Source: Coffea arabica (lineage: Eukaryota; Streptophyta; Magnoliopsida; Gentianales; Rubiaceae). Taken from it: DNA of 64,000 nt. The position numbers and the translations under genes were made by a program. Within the stretch, counting starts at the first letter, position 1. Every line of letters begins with the position of its first letter. Below, one piece after another: positions 13,356 to 24,901 of the stretch. The notes under the pieces were generated by a model, which searched no databases, was not told where the DNA came from, and saw only the letters and a list, made by a program, of their open reading frames with translations. The stretch spans positions 6,324,001 to 6,388,000 of the forward strand of contig NC_092310.1 of NCBI RefSeq assembly GCF_036785885.1, given 5' to 3'.

Positions 13356-14030
13356 TTTAAAGAATTAGACTCACTGCAGGCAAGAACTACCGCTTAAGAT
13401 GAGCTGTTCTGCTTTGTACAGTTAGAGAACATGTTGCAGATGAAACTTATTGCAGATGCATCTTTTGCATTGTTGTTTGTTCAGTTAGGAAATGCAGCAT
13501 GATGCGCTGTTTTAGACCTTTTAGAGAAGAATGCTATCCTTACTTCTCCTTGTCTTGTTTCTTTTTGTCCGAGTTGGGGGAGAAAAGGGTAGAGGACTAA
13601 AAATAAGATACAATCAGATCCATTCTCAGCTGCCCTTCGAGAAGTTCGGCACGGTGTCATTGAAGATTGTTTGGAGGAAATTTGTGAATATGTAGTACAT
13701 TTTCGGAGGCAATGAACTCTTACAGACAACTTTGAATGTGTATTATAGCCTGTACATGATGCAATTTTCGGTGTATCAGATTCTTTTGGGCACAAATTTT
13801 CTTGCTTCTTTTCTTCCCTAATGCCTTTGTGGTTTGACTGCATATATTTCTGTGAATTAGCTGTTGTCTAGGACTTGAAGATGAAACTACTACGATTCAA
13901 TTGTTTAGGGAATGGAAGCGGAAAGAGCTAAAGATTAGATAACCTGATCAGAAAAATTTTTCTGCATTATACAGTAAGTCGTAGTCTTCCCATGTGTTAA
14001 TTTGTAAACTCTCGGATAAAGAAAATGTAT
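13356..14030 (+). other. 3' untranslated and downstream region of the LIN-like gene
   Basis: Follows the TGA of the last exon. There is no open frame with support on either strand. Several T-rich, transcript-end-like stretches occur but no single polyadenylation site can be fixed. Homology to the U1 duplication array starts near 14030, less than 700 bp past the stop codon. Confidence 0.4.
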
Positions 14031-14255
14031 CAATGCTCCAATTTGCCCATTCATTTTTTTGTTTCATGTGCTATGTGAGGTCCTTCTAGGCCTTCCAAGA
14101 CAAAAATCTTCAAATTTTTATTTCTTCTGTACATTGTTCTTTTGGGGATAAGAAAGGAAGTAATATGGACAATAGCCAATAAATTAAGAAAAATAAACCA
14201 TCCTGTGCAGGCCATTGAAGAAATTTATACAAATCAGAGCCAAAAGAATAACTTT

Positions 14256-14397
14256 ATACTTGCTTACCTGGATGGGGTCGATGGGCGATCAAGAAGGCTC
14301 ATGGCTTAGGTAGGTGGCCTCCATTGCGCCTTGGAGGGGCGCCTGCCAACATCATAATTTGTTGCAGTGGGAGCCTGCGTTCGCGCGGTTCCTGCCC
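14256..14397 (+). pseudogene. U1 snRNA pseudogene, b-type, stem-loop III lost
   Basis: Recognisable U1 from the 5' end through stem-loops I and II, the Sm-site region ATAATTTGTTG and stem-loop IV with CCTGCGTTCGCGCGG. It has a 4-nt insertion in the splice-site-pairing leader (ATACTTGCTTACCTGG), and the stem-loop III segment is deleted. A TATA-like TATACAAA sits 30 bp upstream, but no USE is present because the upstream DNA is shortened compared with sister units. Probably not functional. Confidence 0.8.
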
Positions 14398-14698
14398 GAT
14401 CCTCATGATACAAATCTTTATGAACAATTTATTTTCTGTTGAACAGTTTCTGAGAGTCTGAGATATATTTTTTGTTAAAAGGAAATTACCAGATAATTTA
14501 TTGATCCTATGTCTCTTTAACTCAAGATGTCAAGCGTTTATACTCAGACATCAATCAGAAAACTCAGTCTAATGCTAGGATAAATCCATAGAAGTTCAGT
14601 TTTGTCCGAGTTTGTGTAGGTAGACAACGATATTTCATGTTTTGAATTTTACGGCCTAAAATTTTTGAATACACCGATAACATATGCAATATCACCGT

Positions 14699-14781
14699 CG
14701 CACATTTAGTATATACACCACCGCCGTTAGATTCATGTTACATTTAGTATATATATCATCGTCATTAGATTCATAGCACAT
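14699..14781. repeat. Two-copy tandem repeat of about 41 bp
   Basis: The unit ACATTTAGTATATA plus a CA/CG-rich stretch and TTAGATTCAT is repeated with a few changes. It is not found at the matching place in the other units. Confidence 0.7.
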
Positions 14782-16402
14782 TTGCAAAAGTTGAATCTCA
14801 TTTCCTGTAACAAATGCATAAAGCTCAAGCTCTAAGTTTGAACTTGGCTCAAATATGTGGAGCTCAAATTAGCATATTTACTCGGTTACAAAATAAAACT
14901 TTACTTTTCAACCTATTTATTGTAGTCAAGCTTTGTTTGGATATGTTAACAGCTCTAGTTGTGATGCGTAGTAACACATTTTCATGCTTTAATTCTTAAT
15001 TTGCTATACCAATTTAGACCATCAATTATGTCAGTAATTGAAAATTAGCCATTCCTTTGATTCCTATTCTGTACAGAACAATATATAGTCTTTGTAAAAC
15101 GATACTTAAGTTATTGGATTTTTCCAGAGTGGTTAATTTTTTCTTTCCTTTCCATTTTATTTTTGGTGGAACAGTGTCTTTCATCTTTTTTTCCCCCGAA
15201 AGATATTGAGATTTCATTAAAACAAGAGGCACCAGATAACTACAAAAACTCCCTCAAACTTAACTTGTTCCTATGAAGGCAAACACCCTATTAATCAATG
15301 AAAGTTTCGAGAGACTCTTTTTCTTCTTGATTTTTCTTTAATTTGTTCATTTTAGTAGAAAATTTTGTTGTGGACCAAAGCTTAAGAAAAACTTGCCCTA
15401 AATCCTCAAAGTACACATTGCTGAATTTGTTGCAATTTACATTTTCAAAATATCATTATAGCTCTTGATTTTTGAGAACAAGGAAACCAAGTCAAGAAGT
15501 ATCTATTTAATTTGTAACAGTTTTGTTGAGATCAACTGTTTTTAGTAGTTTTCTTATTTTAGGAATTGGTATATTGATTACTATTTAATGCGTAGTTTAA
15601 TTTATTTACTAAGGTGCGTTTGATAAAATTGAAATCTAAAATCTGAACTCTAATACTTGAAATCTAAATCAATTAATTTATTGAATTGTAATTACTAAAA
15701 TTCTAACATTTGAGCACATTTTGTATTAAATGATAAATGAATAGTTTATCACTTAATTTTTGGAGTAAGTTTTACTTACATAGCTCAGATCCACTTAATT
15801 AATTAAGATTTGTTCTATTTTTTATTATCAAATACGTCTAAACATGTTAAGATCTGAATTAATTAAGTTTAAATGATAAATTAAGTTATCAAACAGAATC
15901 TGAGTCTAGCAGGCTACATATACAACACTTCTTGGAATATTTTTCTTAGAGTCTAATAGGGTCTTCGATTTTATATTATTTTAGATGTTTACATTATTAC
16001 GAATTGTTTAATCTCTCTCCAAAGATAACTTTGGTTGATTGTTTCCTCTCAATTCTACGAACCTATTACAACACCAAAAATTTATTTCTACAATGTCCAA
16101 GCAAATTCATCCAACTCAGCTAGCAATAATAATCAGGGCAACTACAAAAAGAACTTCTGGCGACAAAAAATAGAAATACCATATTTACTTATTAAAAAAT
16201 GGCTACAAAACTAAAAAAGATTAAAAAAAATCCACCATATCAAATTGCAATATTATTTATTTATTCATTTGTTTTTTTATTGCGGGTTGGAGTCTTTTTT
16301 TACTATAGGGGAAGATCTCGCAATTTGATAGGAAACACCATAAAACCGAATCCCAATAGGCAAAGACGACTGAGCTATAATCAAACATGCTCGTTCCCAA
16401 GT

Positions 16403-16453
16403 TCCCACATCGAAGAAACAAATAGGCAAGGCGGCTCGAGTACTCCTATAAAA
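16403..16453 (+). promoter_or_regulatory. snRNA promoter of U1 at 16478 (USE plus TATA)
   Basis: USE TCCCACATCG at 16403-16412 and TATAAAA at 16447-16453, 34 bp apart. The TATA box is 31 bp before the RNA start. In plants this spacing specifies RNA polymerase II snRNA genes; polymerase III snRNA genes such as U6 have a spacing about 10 bp shorter. Confidence 0.88.
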
Positions 16454-16477
16454 TGTTGTGGTTTGACAACGTAAAAC

Positions 16478-16640
16478 ATACTTACCTGGACGAGGTCGAT
16501 GGGCGATCAGGAAGGCTCATGGCTTAGGTTGGTGACCTCCATTGCACTTGGGAGGGGTGCCTGCCTATGGTCTCCCTAAGTGGGAGAGCCAACGTCATAA
16601 TTTGTGGCAGTGGGGGCCTGCGTTCGCGCGGCCCCTGCCC
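16478..16640 (+). ncRNA. U1: U1 spliceosomal snRNA gene (q-type)
   Basis: U1 base-pairs with the 5' splice site and starts spliceosome assembly. The RNA begins ATACTTACCTGG, complementary to the donor consensus. Stem-loop I, loop II with the U1A-type ATTGCAC, stem-loop III, the Sm site CATAATTTGTGG and a GC-rich stem-loop IV closed by TTCG all follow in order. Length 163 nt, normal for plant U1. Differences from its sisters: GACGAGG in the leader, GATCAGGAAG in the U1-70K-binding loop I, and CTCCCTAAGTGGG in stem III. A partial 3' box (CA-N5-AGT) follows. The downstream q-type flank is cut short at about 16744. Confidence 0.9.
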
Positions 16641-16744
16641 ATCTCTAGTTGTTAAATCTTATCTGGTTTTGGTCTTATTCCTCTTTGGTTCCACAGCAAT
16701 GAAAGTCTGAAACTTTTGTTTTTGTTGTAGAAAGGTATGATATA

Positions 16745-17776
16745 GTCTCAAGTTGTTTGATATAAATTGTTCCTTGGAATCACCAAAAGATGCTTCTTGA
16801 ATTCTCTATGTTTGCTTGCTTAGTTTCAGCCAGATTTCTTGCAGATAAATTGGTCAAAAAACTTGTGTGAACAGAGCACAAGTTGCAAAGCAAGTTGTAG
16901 AGCCACAATTGGGGATCTGAGGTCGGATCGCTCAAAATACCTCTCGGATCTCATTTTTCTTCATTTTTATCTTCACTACACATTAGGATCCGAGGCTTGT
17001 AACATGGGGATCCGAGCTCGGATCCTCCCCTCGGATGTAGCCTTCTGATTACAAAAGTTTATCCGAGGTCGGGTTTAGTACAGATCTGAACTCGGATTTA
17101 CTTACTCTATTTTTTATCCACCTTTAACTGATATTTTCTTGATGATAGAGGCTGAACTAACTCTTGTGTAAAACATGAAAGTTGTAACTCTTTGAGTTAA
17201 CTTTCCAATGCGTCAAAAATCATCCCATTTAGAGCTCTGTGGACAGAGAAATGACCAAATTACCCTAGATCGGTCAGAACTCTATTTTGAGCTTTCGACA
17301 ATAAAAATGTACTTCTGTATTTCAACATTTTGACAAGGAAACCGACTGAACGGGACTTCGATGTCTTCATACCAAATGTAAATCTGTCTCTTAGCTTCAA
17401 GATGGCTTAAGAATCACCTCCATCTAATATTTGTAACTCAAGATATAACCGAAATACTATAAGGTGTCAAAGCTATGAAACTTGATTCCTTAGAACTTGA
17501 TTGCATTTCATCTTTTACACTTCATATTCTCTTTTTATCACTTCAAATAATCATCAATCATCCAAGTATTTTCTCAACTCACTCCATTTGATGATTGAAT
17601 CATTAAACCTATAAAAACATAAAATTTTCACCATTAAAATCCATAGAAATACATTTTCTATCACTTAAACCACAAAATACATATTTCCACTAGAATCCTA
17701 ACTAATTAACTATAAAAGTTGTTAAAGCACACCAAAACTAAATAATAAAACACGCTTAAAACACTCAAAATATGCA
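16745..17776 (-). mobile_element. LTR retrotransposon fragment (fossil), TGATAAGTGC family
   Basis: Read on the minus strand from 17776, it starts TGATAAGTGCATATTTTGAG and aligns over much of its length with the solo LTR at 44283-45295, including the stretch around CATGAAAGTTGTAACTC. The far end does not match, so it is a partial LTR copy. It sits exactly where q-type U1 downstream DNA (left) switches to b-type U1 upstream DNA (right). Confidence 0.65.
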
Positions 17777-18493
17777 CTTATCAGTGTTATTTTATTTGTC
17801 TAAGCATTTATTTCTTGACCAACGCATTCACTAAATTCGTTTCTTAAACAACTCATTTGCTAACTATGGTTTTTCAAAACCCTCACTATCTGAGAGCGTC
17901 TTTCAAAATCTACTAATATTTGGAAATTACCTCGCAGATTAGTGGCTCCAACCGTTTTCGGATATCCGTTTCGAAGCTTTGTACGTGCACAAGCAAGTTT
18001 TATACACGCTCATTGCAATTAGGGCACTACATACACAAGCAATTATATACAAACACTTACAGAATCGGTGTACATACTGAAACACCAAAATGATAAGTCA
18101 TTGGTTTAGCCTTCATTCGGTTATTTGTGGTTAGTTGTTGTAATGTTGTATGGTTATAGTTGAATAAGGAAAGATCAACCATCCTCTGCAGCCCACATAA
18201 TTAGTTAATATCATGTTTTAAGTTTCTAGTATATTCGATAACTAAAAAAAAAAAAGGCTAAAATTTCACTTATACAGGATTCTAACATTTTTCTATTATA
18301 CCTCCTATTGGGATTCTACATTCTATTCTGAACGTATAACAAACGGACAGAATATTTAGGGGATTCCAATTTCCAACGGGCATTGACTAATGACTGGTTA
18401 TTACTTGCTCGCCTCTTTTGTCCCACATCGAAAGCATCAGAGAAAAATGCCACCAGAATTTGTATAAATACTCAACTTCATGAAACTTGAAAC
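17777..18493. repeat. U1 array block, b-type upstream region (unit 1)
   Basis: Homologous to 30660-31863 and 39970-41393. Shared landmarks are the ATTTGTCTAAGCATTTATTT stretch, GTACGTGCACAAGCAAGTTT and the TTCACTTATACAGGA segment before the promoter. Here it leads into an intact U1 gene instead of a diverged b-type copy. Confidence 0.75.
18421..18469 (+). promoter_or_regulatory. snRNA promoter of U1 at 18494 (USE plus TATA)
   Basis: USE TCCCACATCG at 18421-18430 and TATAAAT at 18463-18469, 32 bp apart. TATA is 31 bp before the RNA start. The surrounding DNA is b-type, so this is an independent, well-preserved version of the b promoter. Confidence 0.88.
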
Positions 18494-18656
18494 ATACTTA
18501 CCTGGACGGGGTCGATGGGCGATCAAGAAGGCTCATGGCTTAGGTTGGTGACCTCCATTGCACTTGGGAGGGGTGCCTGCCTATGGTCTCCCCAAGTGGG
18601 AGAGCCAACGTCATAATTTGTGGCAGTGGGGGCCTGCGTTCGCGCGGCCTCTGCCC
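18494..18656 (+). ncRNA. U1: U1 spliceosomal snRNA gene (b-type promoter, q-type body)
   Basis: A 163-nt U1 with the consensus leader ATACTTACCTGGACGGGG, loop I GATCAAGAAG, loop II ATTGCAC, stem III CTCCCCAAGTGGGAG and Sm site ATAATTTGTGG. The only oddity is GGCCTCTG in place of GGCCCCTG in the 3' arm of stem IV. Among all copies this has the cleanest combination of promoter and leader. Upstream DNA matches b-type copies, while the body and downstream DNA match q-type copies, including a short downstream duplication shared only with the gene at 35036. It is therefore a recombinant unit and a strong candidate for an expressed gene. Confidence 0.92.
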
Positions 18657-20605
18657 ATCTCTAGTTGTTAAATCTTCTCTGGGTTTTGGTCTTATTCCTC
18701 TTTGGTTCCACAGCCATGAATTATTCCTCTTTGGTTCCACAGCCATGAAAGCCCGAAACCATTGTTTTTGTTGTAGAATGCCATGAAAGACCGTATGTCT
18801 GCAAAAAGGTATGATATTGATGGTCAAGTTGGAAGTCATATTCACTTGCATCACAGTAATGTACAGCTGAAGATGGGAAAAAAAAAAAGAAAGAGGAAAA
18901 TAGATTTCTTTATTATCGTGAAATAGGAAATTTGGCAACAAAATGATGGAAAATAATAACTAGGAAATAGTATTAAGAGGACAGGTACCTAATTCGATTT
19001 GGGACATAGAAACTAGTGTATATATATTATGTTTTAATGGTTAGGACAGATAAACTAGAGGTCCTGGATTTAAATTTCTATATTCCTGTCCTCGTTTCTT
19101 AAATCTCTTCTCAAAAGTTTAAAAAAAAAAAGATTATATGACCTGATTTTAGGCAAAAATTTTAACTACTATAAGAACTGAGGCAATTTGGAAAAATTTC
19201 TAAAATTATGATGATTTTTAAAAAAATTCTACAAATGAAACATTTTTTGTATAAAATTCCGTCCAGGGATCTTCGCATTCAGCAAATGCGAGCTCAAGGA
19301 ACTCGCATTTGCTGAATGCGAGGTCTCCTGAATTTTCCTAGCATCCAAATCAAAAAAAAAAAAAAGAAAAAGAAAAACAGACCTCGCATTTGTTAATTGC
19401 GAGGTATATCAAATGCGAGGTCATATACCTCGCAATTAACAAATGCGAGGTCCACGCCCAGGTAACTCAGCTCGCACTTAGCGAGCATTGTGACGAAAGA
19501 AGCCCCTGGTCCAGTGAGCGTGAGCAAGCTGCAATTTTACATAAAAAGACTGCTCAAACAATTGACATAAGTTAGAAGCCGTGTATGTTTCATCATGCGA
19601 GTGATGAAATTGGAGCCAAAATTCACTATTTACCATCTTCAAATTATTTTCAAGAACATGAATCTAGATTTTGCCATGATTTTTCTTTTTGCTCAGTTCC
19701 AATGCAAGCCTTCTCTTGCTTTATGATTTCACTGCAAATTATAAAGTGATTTACAATTTGCAATGAAAATCTCTACAAATTTTACTACTTAAGGCTGTAA
19801 ATTCATCAAACCTCAAATTTTTGTTTTTGCATTGACATTTATCATAGAGAAATAAATTCTTTTTTATTTTAAAACTCACACGAGTTAGAAGTTAACAAAT
19901 GTGACGTCTCAACACAAAATTTTATGTACTAGTAATTCTTTGTATATAAATAACAAAAAAGTTATATTTCTTATAGATTAAAAGATTTGATAATTATATT
20001 GTTGGAAACACCTAATTTTATTATTAAATAATTTTATAAAGAAATAACTATACATGTATAGTTCTTTATACGGTTGGAAACAAGCTTTGGCTTTGTATTC
20101 AAATTGAGGTCCTCACATTTGCGAAATGATTATTTATCAAATGATTATTATGTGATTATTTATCTTATAGATTAAAAGATATACTTTCCTATAAATATAA
20201 AAATTATAATCACATAATAATCATTTTCAAATTAAATGAGAAAAAATTCCCAAACCACATATATTTATCTCACTAGGATACTTGAAAAACATTTTATTTC
20301 TTTATTGTAATTTATTATGATTAAATATATATATAAATTTTTTTTGAAAAAATTTTGATAGAGTCTCCCCTTAAAAATGGACTAAACTCCCTGTCAGCAA
20401 ACCCAAAATAGACAACATTTAATCCAAGCAATATTTCCAACAACTTGTCAGCCAATAATCACAAACCACTGCAAAAGCACAAGTCTTTAGTAAATTAAAA
20501 AACAGAAAAAGTAAAATCAAGTTAAACATCCAACATTCCACAGATTAAGAACAAAATGGAAGCAAATCCATGCACAAATAATATAGTGATCCTAATGGTG
20601 CAGCT

Positions 20606-20910
20606 TCAATCGTCATCTTCATCTGCAGCTCCACCCTGAGGTGGAGTAATGCTTAAATGATCCTCTATACGTGTCAAGCGAGTGTCCATCATCTGCAACT
20701 GGAAAAATAAATTAAAATTAGTAGCACAAGACTATGGTACAAATAGAACTACCATTTTCAAAATTAGCCATACTCCACAAAAAAACCAATAATTGCAACA
20801 TCTGAGTCAATGAAAATGAGAAACAAGTAGAACTACTCTAGAATGAAATAATACCTCTATCAGACCAGCATGAGATGATCTCGAACATTGTTCTTTAATA
20901 TCATAACCCG
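20606..20910 (-). pseudogene. Last two exons of an unrecognised minus-strand gene inside the MULE
   Basis: A putative exon at 20855-20910 is joined to one at 20606-20698 by a GT-AG intron. Together they read ...KEQCSRSSHAGLIE then LQMMDTRLTRIEDHLSIT, an acidic AADEDDD tail and a TGA stop. The phase is kept across the intron and the helix-plus-acidic-tail composition looks protein-like. I do not recognise the family and could not find upstream exons with confidence, although the GC-richer zone at 22010-22380 could be its 5' region. It could be the element's own gene or a captured host fragment. Confidence 0.3.
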
Positions 20911-21540
20911 CTCACATTCAACAAGAGCAGATGCATTGATTTCCATGGTTCATGCAGTTGAATTCCAGCCCCAGCCCTTAACATGTTTAAGAGAATCCTT
21001 TTTACCATTTAATACATACATATCAGAGTTTGCAGGAAAGTGTGATGGATCCTAAAGCAAGCATGGATAGCATGAGGGTGCCAGTACTTCCAAGTACAGA
21101 TGCCCCTAGTAGCAGTAAAAGTAGAAATTATACTAGAAGCTACTCAGATACCGTAGACTATGATAAAACACATAGCAGTCAAATGTGTAGACATTGTCAT
21201 AGCATGATAGCCCAGCAACTAGGCAGATCCTCTGCTCCATTTCTGTAAAAAAAACTGGGCAACTTCATGAAGCCTATCAGACCAAATGCTTAAGGAAAAC
21301 TTTAACTAAGTCCAAACCTATAAACCAATTAAGCAATATACACATATCAACAGTCCTAACATATACTGCAATCACCACATGCGACAACTAATATCTTTGA
21401 GGCAGGATGTTTTAGACTAAAAACTAAGAAAGCCAGGACAAAGTTTCTTTGCAGCTTCGGCATGGCTTCTTAAAGATTTTATTTTTTTGGTAGGCTAGCT
21501 AGCTACTTAGAACTTGGCATTAACTAGCTATGGTTCTTAG

Positions 21541-21641
21541 ATTGCTGCTTTTCCTTTTTTTTCTCTTTCATGTTTCTGCAATGCAATATTGATTGCTGCT
21601 TTTCCTTTTTTTCTCTTTCATGTTTCTGCAATACAATATTG
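21541..21641. repeat. Two-copy 51-bp tandem repeat inside the MULE
   Basis: The unit ATTGCTGCTTTTCCTTTTTT, then TTCTCTTTCATGTTTCTGCA and ATGCAATATT, is repeated head to tail with few differences. Confidence 0.85.
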
Positions 21642-22675
21642 ATCCACGTTAATCCCATGCTGCCTCCACATGAAAGTAATAGCTAACTGCTAACCTCCAG
21701 GAAAATTAATCAAAATAAAAGAAAAAGTATGTGGATGCAACCGCAACAGTCCTCAAACAGGAGACCAAATGCATCAACAAATTACACCAACGGCCACGAA
21801 TAAGAGACAAACCGAAAAATTGCCAAATCAGAAAAGCAAATACAACAAGCCGAAACAACAACAACGCCCAATAAATTGCCAAATCAGAAAAGCCAATTCA
21901 ATTCAGAAAAGAAAAACCCCAGAAAAAAAAAAGAAAATCAGAAAAAAAAAAGAAATTCAAACCCTTATGCTGTTTCTAAGCAACAGAGCACAGCCACGAA
22001 TTTGAAAGCCATTTGCCAAAAAAGAAAATGTGCAGTGCAAATGGGACACAAAATTGGTTGGGGAGTCCTGTTGTGGTTGTAAAAGTGGAAAATTGGGAGG
22101 GGGGAGAGAGGCGCAGCTGGCTAGCAGAGATGGGTTCCGAAGAGGGGTCCAAGCTCTACAGTGGCCGAGATCTTCCGACGCTTCCGACGAGAAAGCTGTG
22201 CCCAGATTTCGCCTGATGAGAACGGCTACAGCTCTACAAAAGAGAAGAGCTTCCGACGAGAAAGCCGCGAGATTCCGATGACAAAGCTGTGACCAAGATT
22301 TCGCCTGACGAGAAAGATGGAAGCTCAACAAAAGAGGAGAGAGTGAGGAGTGAGCTGGATGGAGAGAGTGAAGAGAGAGTGAGACAGATTTGAATGGCGA
22401 TTGGGAGCTCTGGCTTTGTGCTCAGATTGAGTAGCGAATGCGAGCTTACTTTTTTTTTCGTAAAAGACTGACCTCGCATTTGTGAAATGCGAAGTATCTG
22501 AACTCGCGTACCACAGATGCGAAGATCACACTTTTGGAATTAACTTCAAAAATTATCCCTCTTGCAAAATAACTTTATTTTTTCATCACAATTTAAGAAT
22601 TTACCCAGGCAATTTGTGCAGTGTCATATTTGTCAATTCATTTATTGAGCTTTTTGGAAACTTATTTTATCAATT

Positions 22676-22782
22676 TATTATCATTATTATTGTGATTATT
22701 ATTATTGTTACTATTATTAATTATTATTATTGTCATTATTACTATTGTCATCGTGGTCGTCAGCATCGTCGTCATCATGATG
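22676..22782. repeat. ATT/ATC trinucleotide tract of q-type downstream DNA
   Basis: Imperfect ATT, GTT, GTC and ATC triplets. The same tract sits at the same place in the other units (35788-35900, 47075-47208, 53235-53355) with different lengths, so it is a fast-changing marker of each unit. Confidence 0.85.
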
Positions 22783-23107
22783 TTATATTTAGTGAAAATT
22801 CTTTTGTTTCTTTACGTACTATTCTCTCAATAGTATCCCTCAATGATGATATTGGTTTAAATTTACCATTTTTAAACTTATTAGTATCTAACGGTGAAGA
22901 GTACTTATTGCACCGTCTAATGGGGGATTTAGCTTGAAGGCACAAAATCCAAAAAGGAAATTAGAATCTCCCTATAATTAGTAGGTTTTAAGGTCCTTTG
23001 AGAGTCAATTACCAATAACTATGATATAGTGCTGTGAATAGACAGGCATGTAGGATTGTAAAGATCAATCTGAAAAATTTCGACTGACCTTATGTGTCTA
23101 ATGGGCT

Positions 23108-23766
23108 TGATCGATTCTCGGTACATCAAAACGAACTGAGAACGTGAATCACAAGCTCTAAATCTAGATTAAGGTATAATGTTTGGGGATAGATGTCTTA
23201 ATCTATCTTGGACCACTTAAGAAAGATTAACACATGTAGAACAATGCCACAATCAAGGTGAATACTTGATTGATAAGTCGACGAAACACCTTAGGTCAAC
23301 TCTAAGATGTTCAAGAACGACTTTCACAAGCCAAGAGAGCTCTTTCTCACAAGAAAGAATCTGAAAATTTTCTCAATATTATTCACTTGTTACAAACGTA
23401 AAAAATTAAGGCATATTTATAGCATTTTACACGACCCAACTCCTAATCAAACTAGAATTCAATTTACTAATTATTAACTACTAAGAGTGGACTCTTAAAA
23501 TTTGGCCAACATGGCATTAATATGGCTTACTATGGTTAACATGGCCTTAAGCCATTTATTTCCATCAACTAATGACTCACTAATTCCCAAACTAATCACG
23601 GATTAATCGGAAATTAGCTAACAAAATAACGACACTAACAATTGTAAAGCTAAGCCAAACTAACAACTAAAGGAAACGACACTTGACTTGATGATCAACA
23701 ACCTGATGATCACAAACTCGGTCCAAACAACTTGAACTACTTCATTGCTGGGTAGATTCCATATCA
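23108..23766 (-). mobile_element. Solo LTR (fossil), about 659 bp
   Basis: Starts TGATCGATTCTC, ends CCATATCA (TG...CA) and is flanked by the 5-bp repeat GGGCT (23103-23107, 23767-23771). The sister unit near 37930 shows the empty site. Read in reverse it matches the 5' LTR at the right edge of the window, including GGCTTGTGAAAG and GAGTTGAC. That LTR is followed by a primer-binding site, which sets the direction of this copy as minus. No internal region, so a solo LTR. The same insertion is shared with the unit at 53679. Confidence 0.82.
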
Positions 23767-24295
23767 GGGCTAGGTAGAGATTAGGCTTATATATGATGCT
23801 CAATTTAAATGTGAGCCAAGTTTTGACTTCATTAAATTTAGCCCCAATTAACGCTCAGTCAAAATATAATTAATAATCATATTAGTATAGTTTGTAATAT
23901 ATATATATATATATATCAAGGTAATAAGATATAATGTGATATTTATATCAGTATGTAGACACAATAATGTGATAATTGTGAGCTAATAGGTTTCGTGAGC
24001 TGTGTGACCCACAAGGTAAGTCCAAAGCCCGAAATTTATTACTTTAGCTTTTTTTTTTTTTGGATAAGTTAAGTTTGAACTTGTCAAAACCTAACAAAAT
24101 CTAACTCAAAAAACCTAGTTGACAACCTTACCGGCATACCTAATAAGTCATACCACAACTAACAAATAGGTTTAAGGCAGTTCAAAGTGCTTATAAAAAG
24201 CTATGTCTGCGCAAAATATACTTATTTGAATGGAGTCAATGGGCGATTATGAAGATGGCTTAGGTTGGTGACCACAAATTAGCGCTAGTCCATGG

Positions 24296-24847
24296 TAGGA
24301 ATGGCAACGGGGTGGGTTTAGGGCGGGGAACCCTAGCGCCCTACGTCTCTTGCTCCTCCCGCCCTACCCCGCTTCTCTTGCGGGTGTCCCGCAGAGTTAA
24401 TCAAAATTCGTCATTTAGTTCATTGTAGTCAAATTTTATAATTAAGCACTAAAATATAAATACATTACCAAATCATTATCCATTATAATTTCACAATTGA
24501 AACTCATAAAAATAATCAAATAAAAATTATTGAATACAATCTAACATGATAAAATAGATATAACTAAATTAGTCAAGGTTTCACTTTTGAAATAAATACA
24601 ATCACTAAGTCATTATTGTATTTTTTTTGAGAAAAAAATGTGTTATTACATTAAGTGTAATTAGGAATTTAGTATAAATGTATTAATAAATTTAGTAGAA
24701 GTAATTAATAATTTCTATTAGTATATATGTATAATTATTAGTATAATTGATAATATCAATTATATTATATATACTAAAATACATTATATAATTCTTATAA
24801 CTAATAATATCATTATTATAAGTTTGCAACTAATTAAATAAAATAAT

Positions 24848-24901
<54 letters not shown>

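Larger units (their letters stand above)
14030..16477. repeat. U1 array block, b-type spacer leading to q-type gene (unit 1)
   Basis: Runs from degenerate b-type upstream DNA, through the U1 pseudogene at 14256, to the promoter of the U1 gene at 16478. It aligns by eye with 31264-35035 and 40800-45970, sharing many long near-identical stretches such as the CCAAAGCTTAAGAAAAACTT segment (15376, 33414). No protein gene is seen. Confidence 0.75.
19190..22606. mobile_element. 3.4-kb MULE with palindromic subterminal motifs
   Basis: A 9-bp direct repeat AGGCAATTT (19181-19189, 22607-22615) flanks the element. The sister unit at 35720-35729 shows the uninterrupted site. The ends are loosely inverted: GGAAAAATTTCTAAAATTAT on the left, and GGGTAAATTCTTAAATTGTG on the right read in reverse. 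Near both ends the motif CTCGCATTTG recurs in facing pairs, for example at 19271-19321 and 19382-19451 on the left and 22470-22525 on the right, making long hairpins. I see no MULE transposase. The interior holds a possible minus-strand spliced gene fragment and a purine-rich zone near 21900-21960. Confidence 0.75.

Noticed and set aside
18540-18941. 133-residue minus-strand frame over the U1 gene (and its twin at 35082-35282)
   Set aside because: It is the complement of the GC-rich U1 RNA and its flank; repeated only because the U1 gene is repeated.
22030-22331. Overlapping frames on both strands in the GC-richer MULE zone
   Set aside because: No frame has a recognisable domain. The zone may be the 5' region of the element's minus-strand gene, but the coding frame cannot be chosen.
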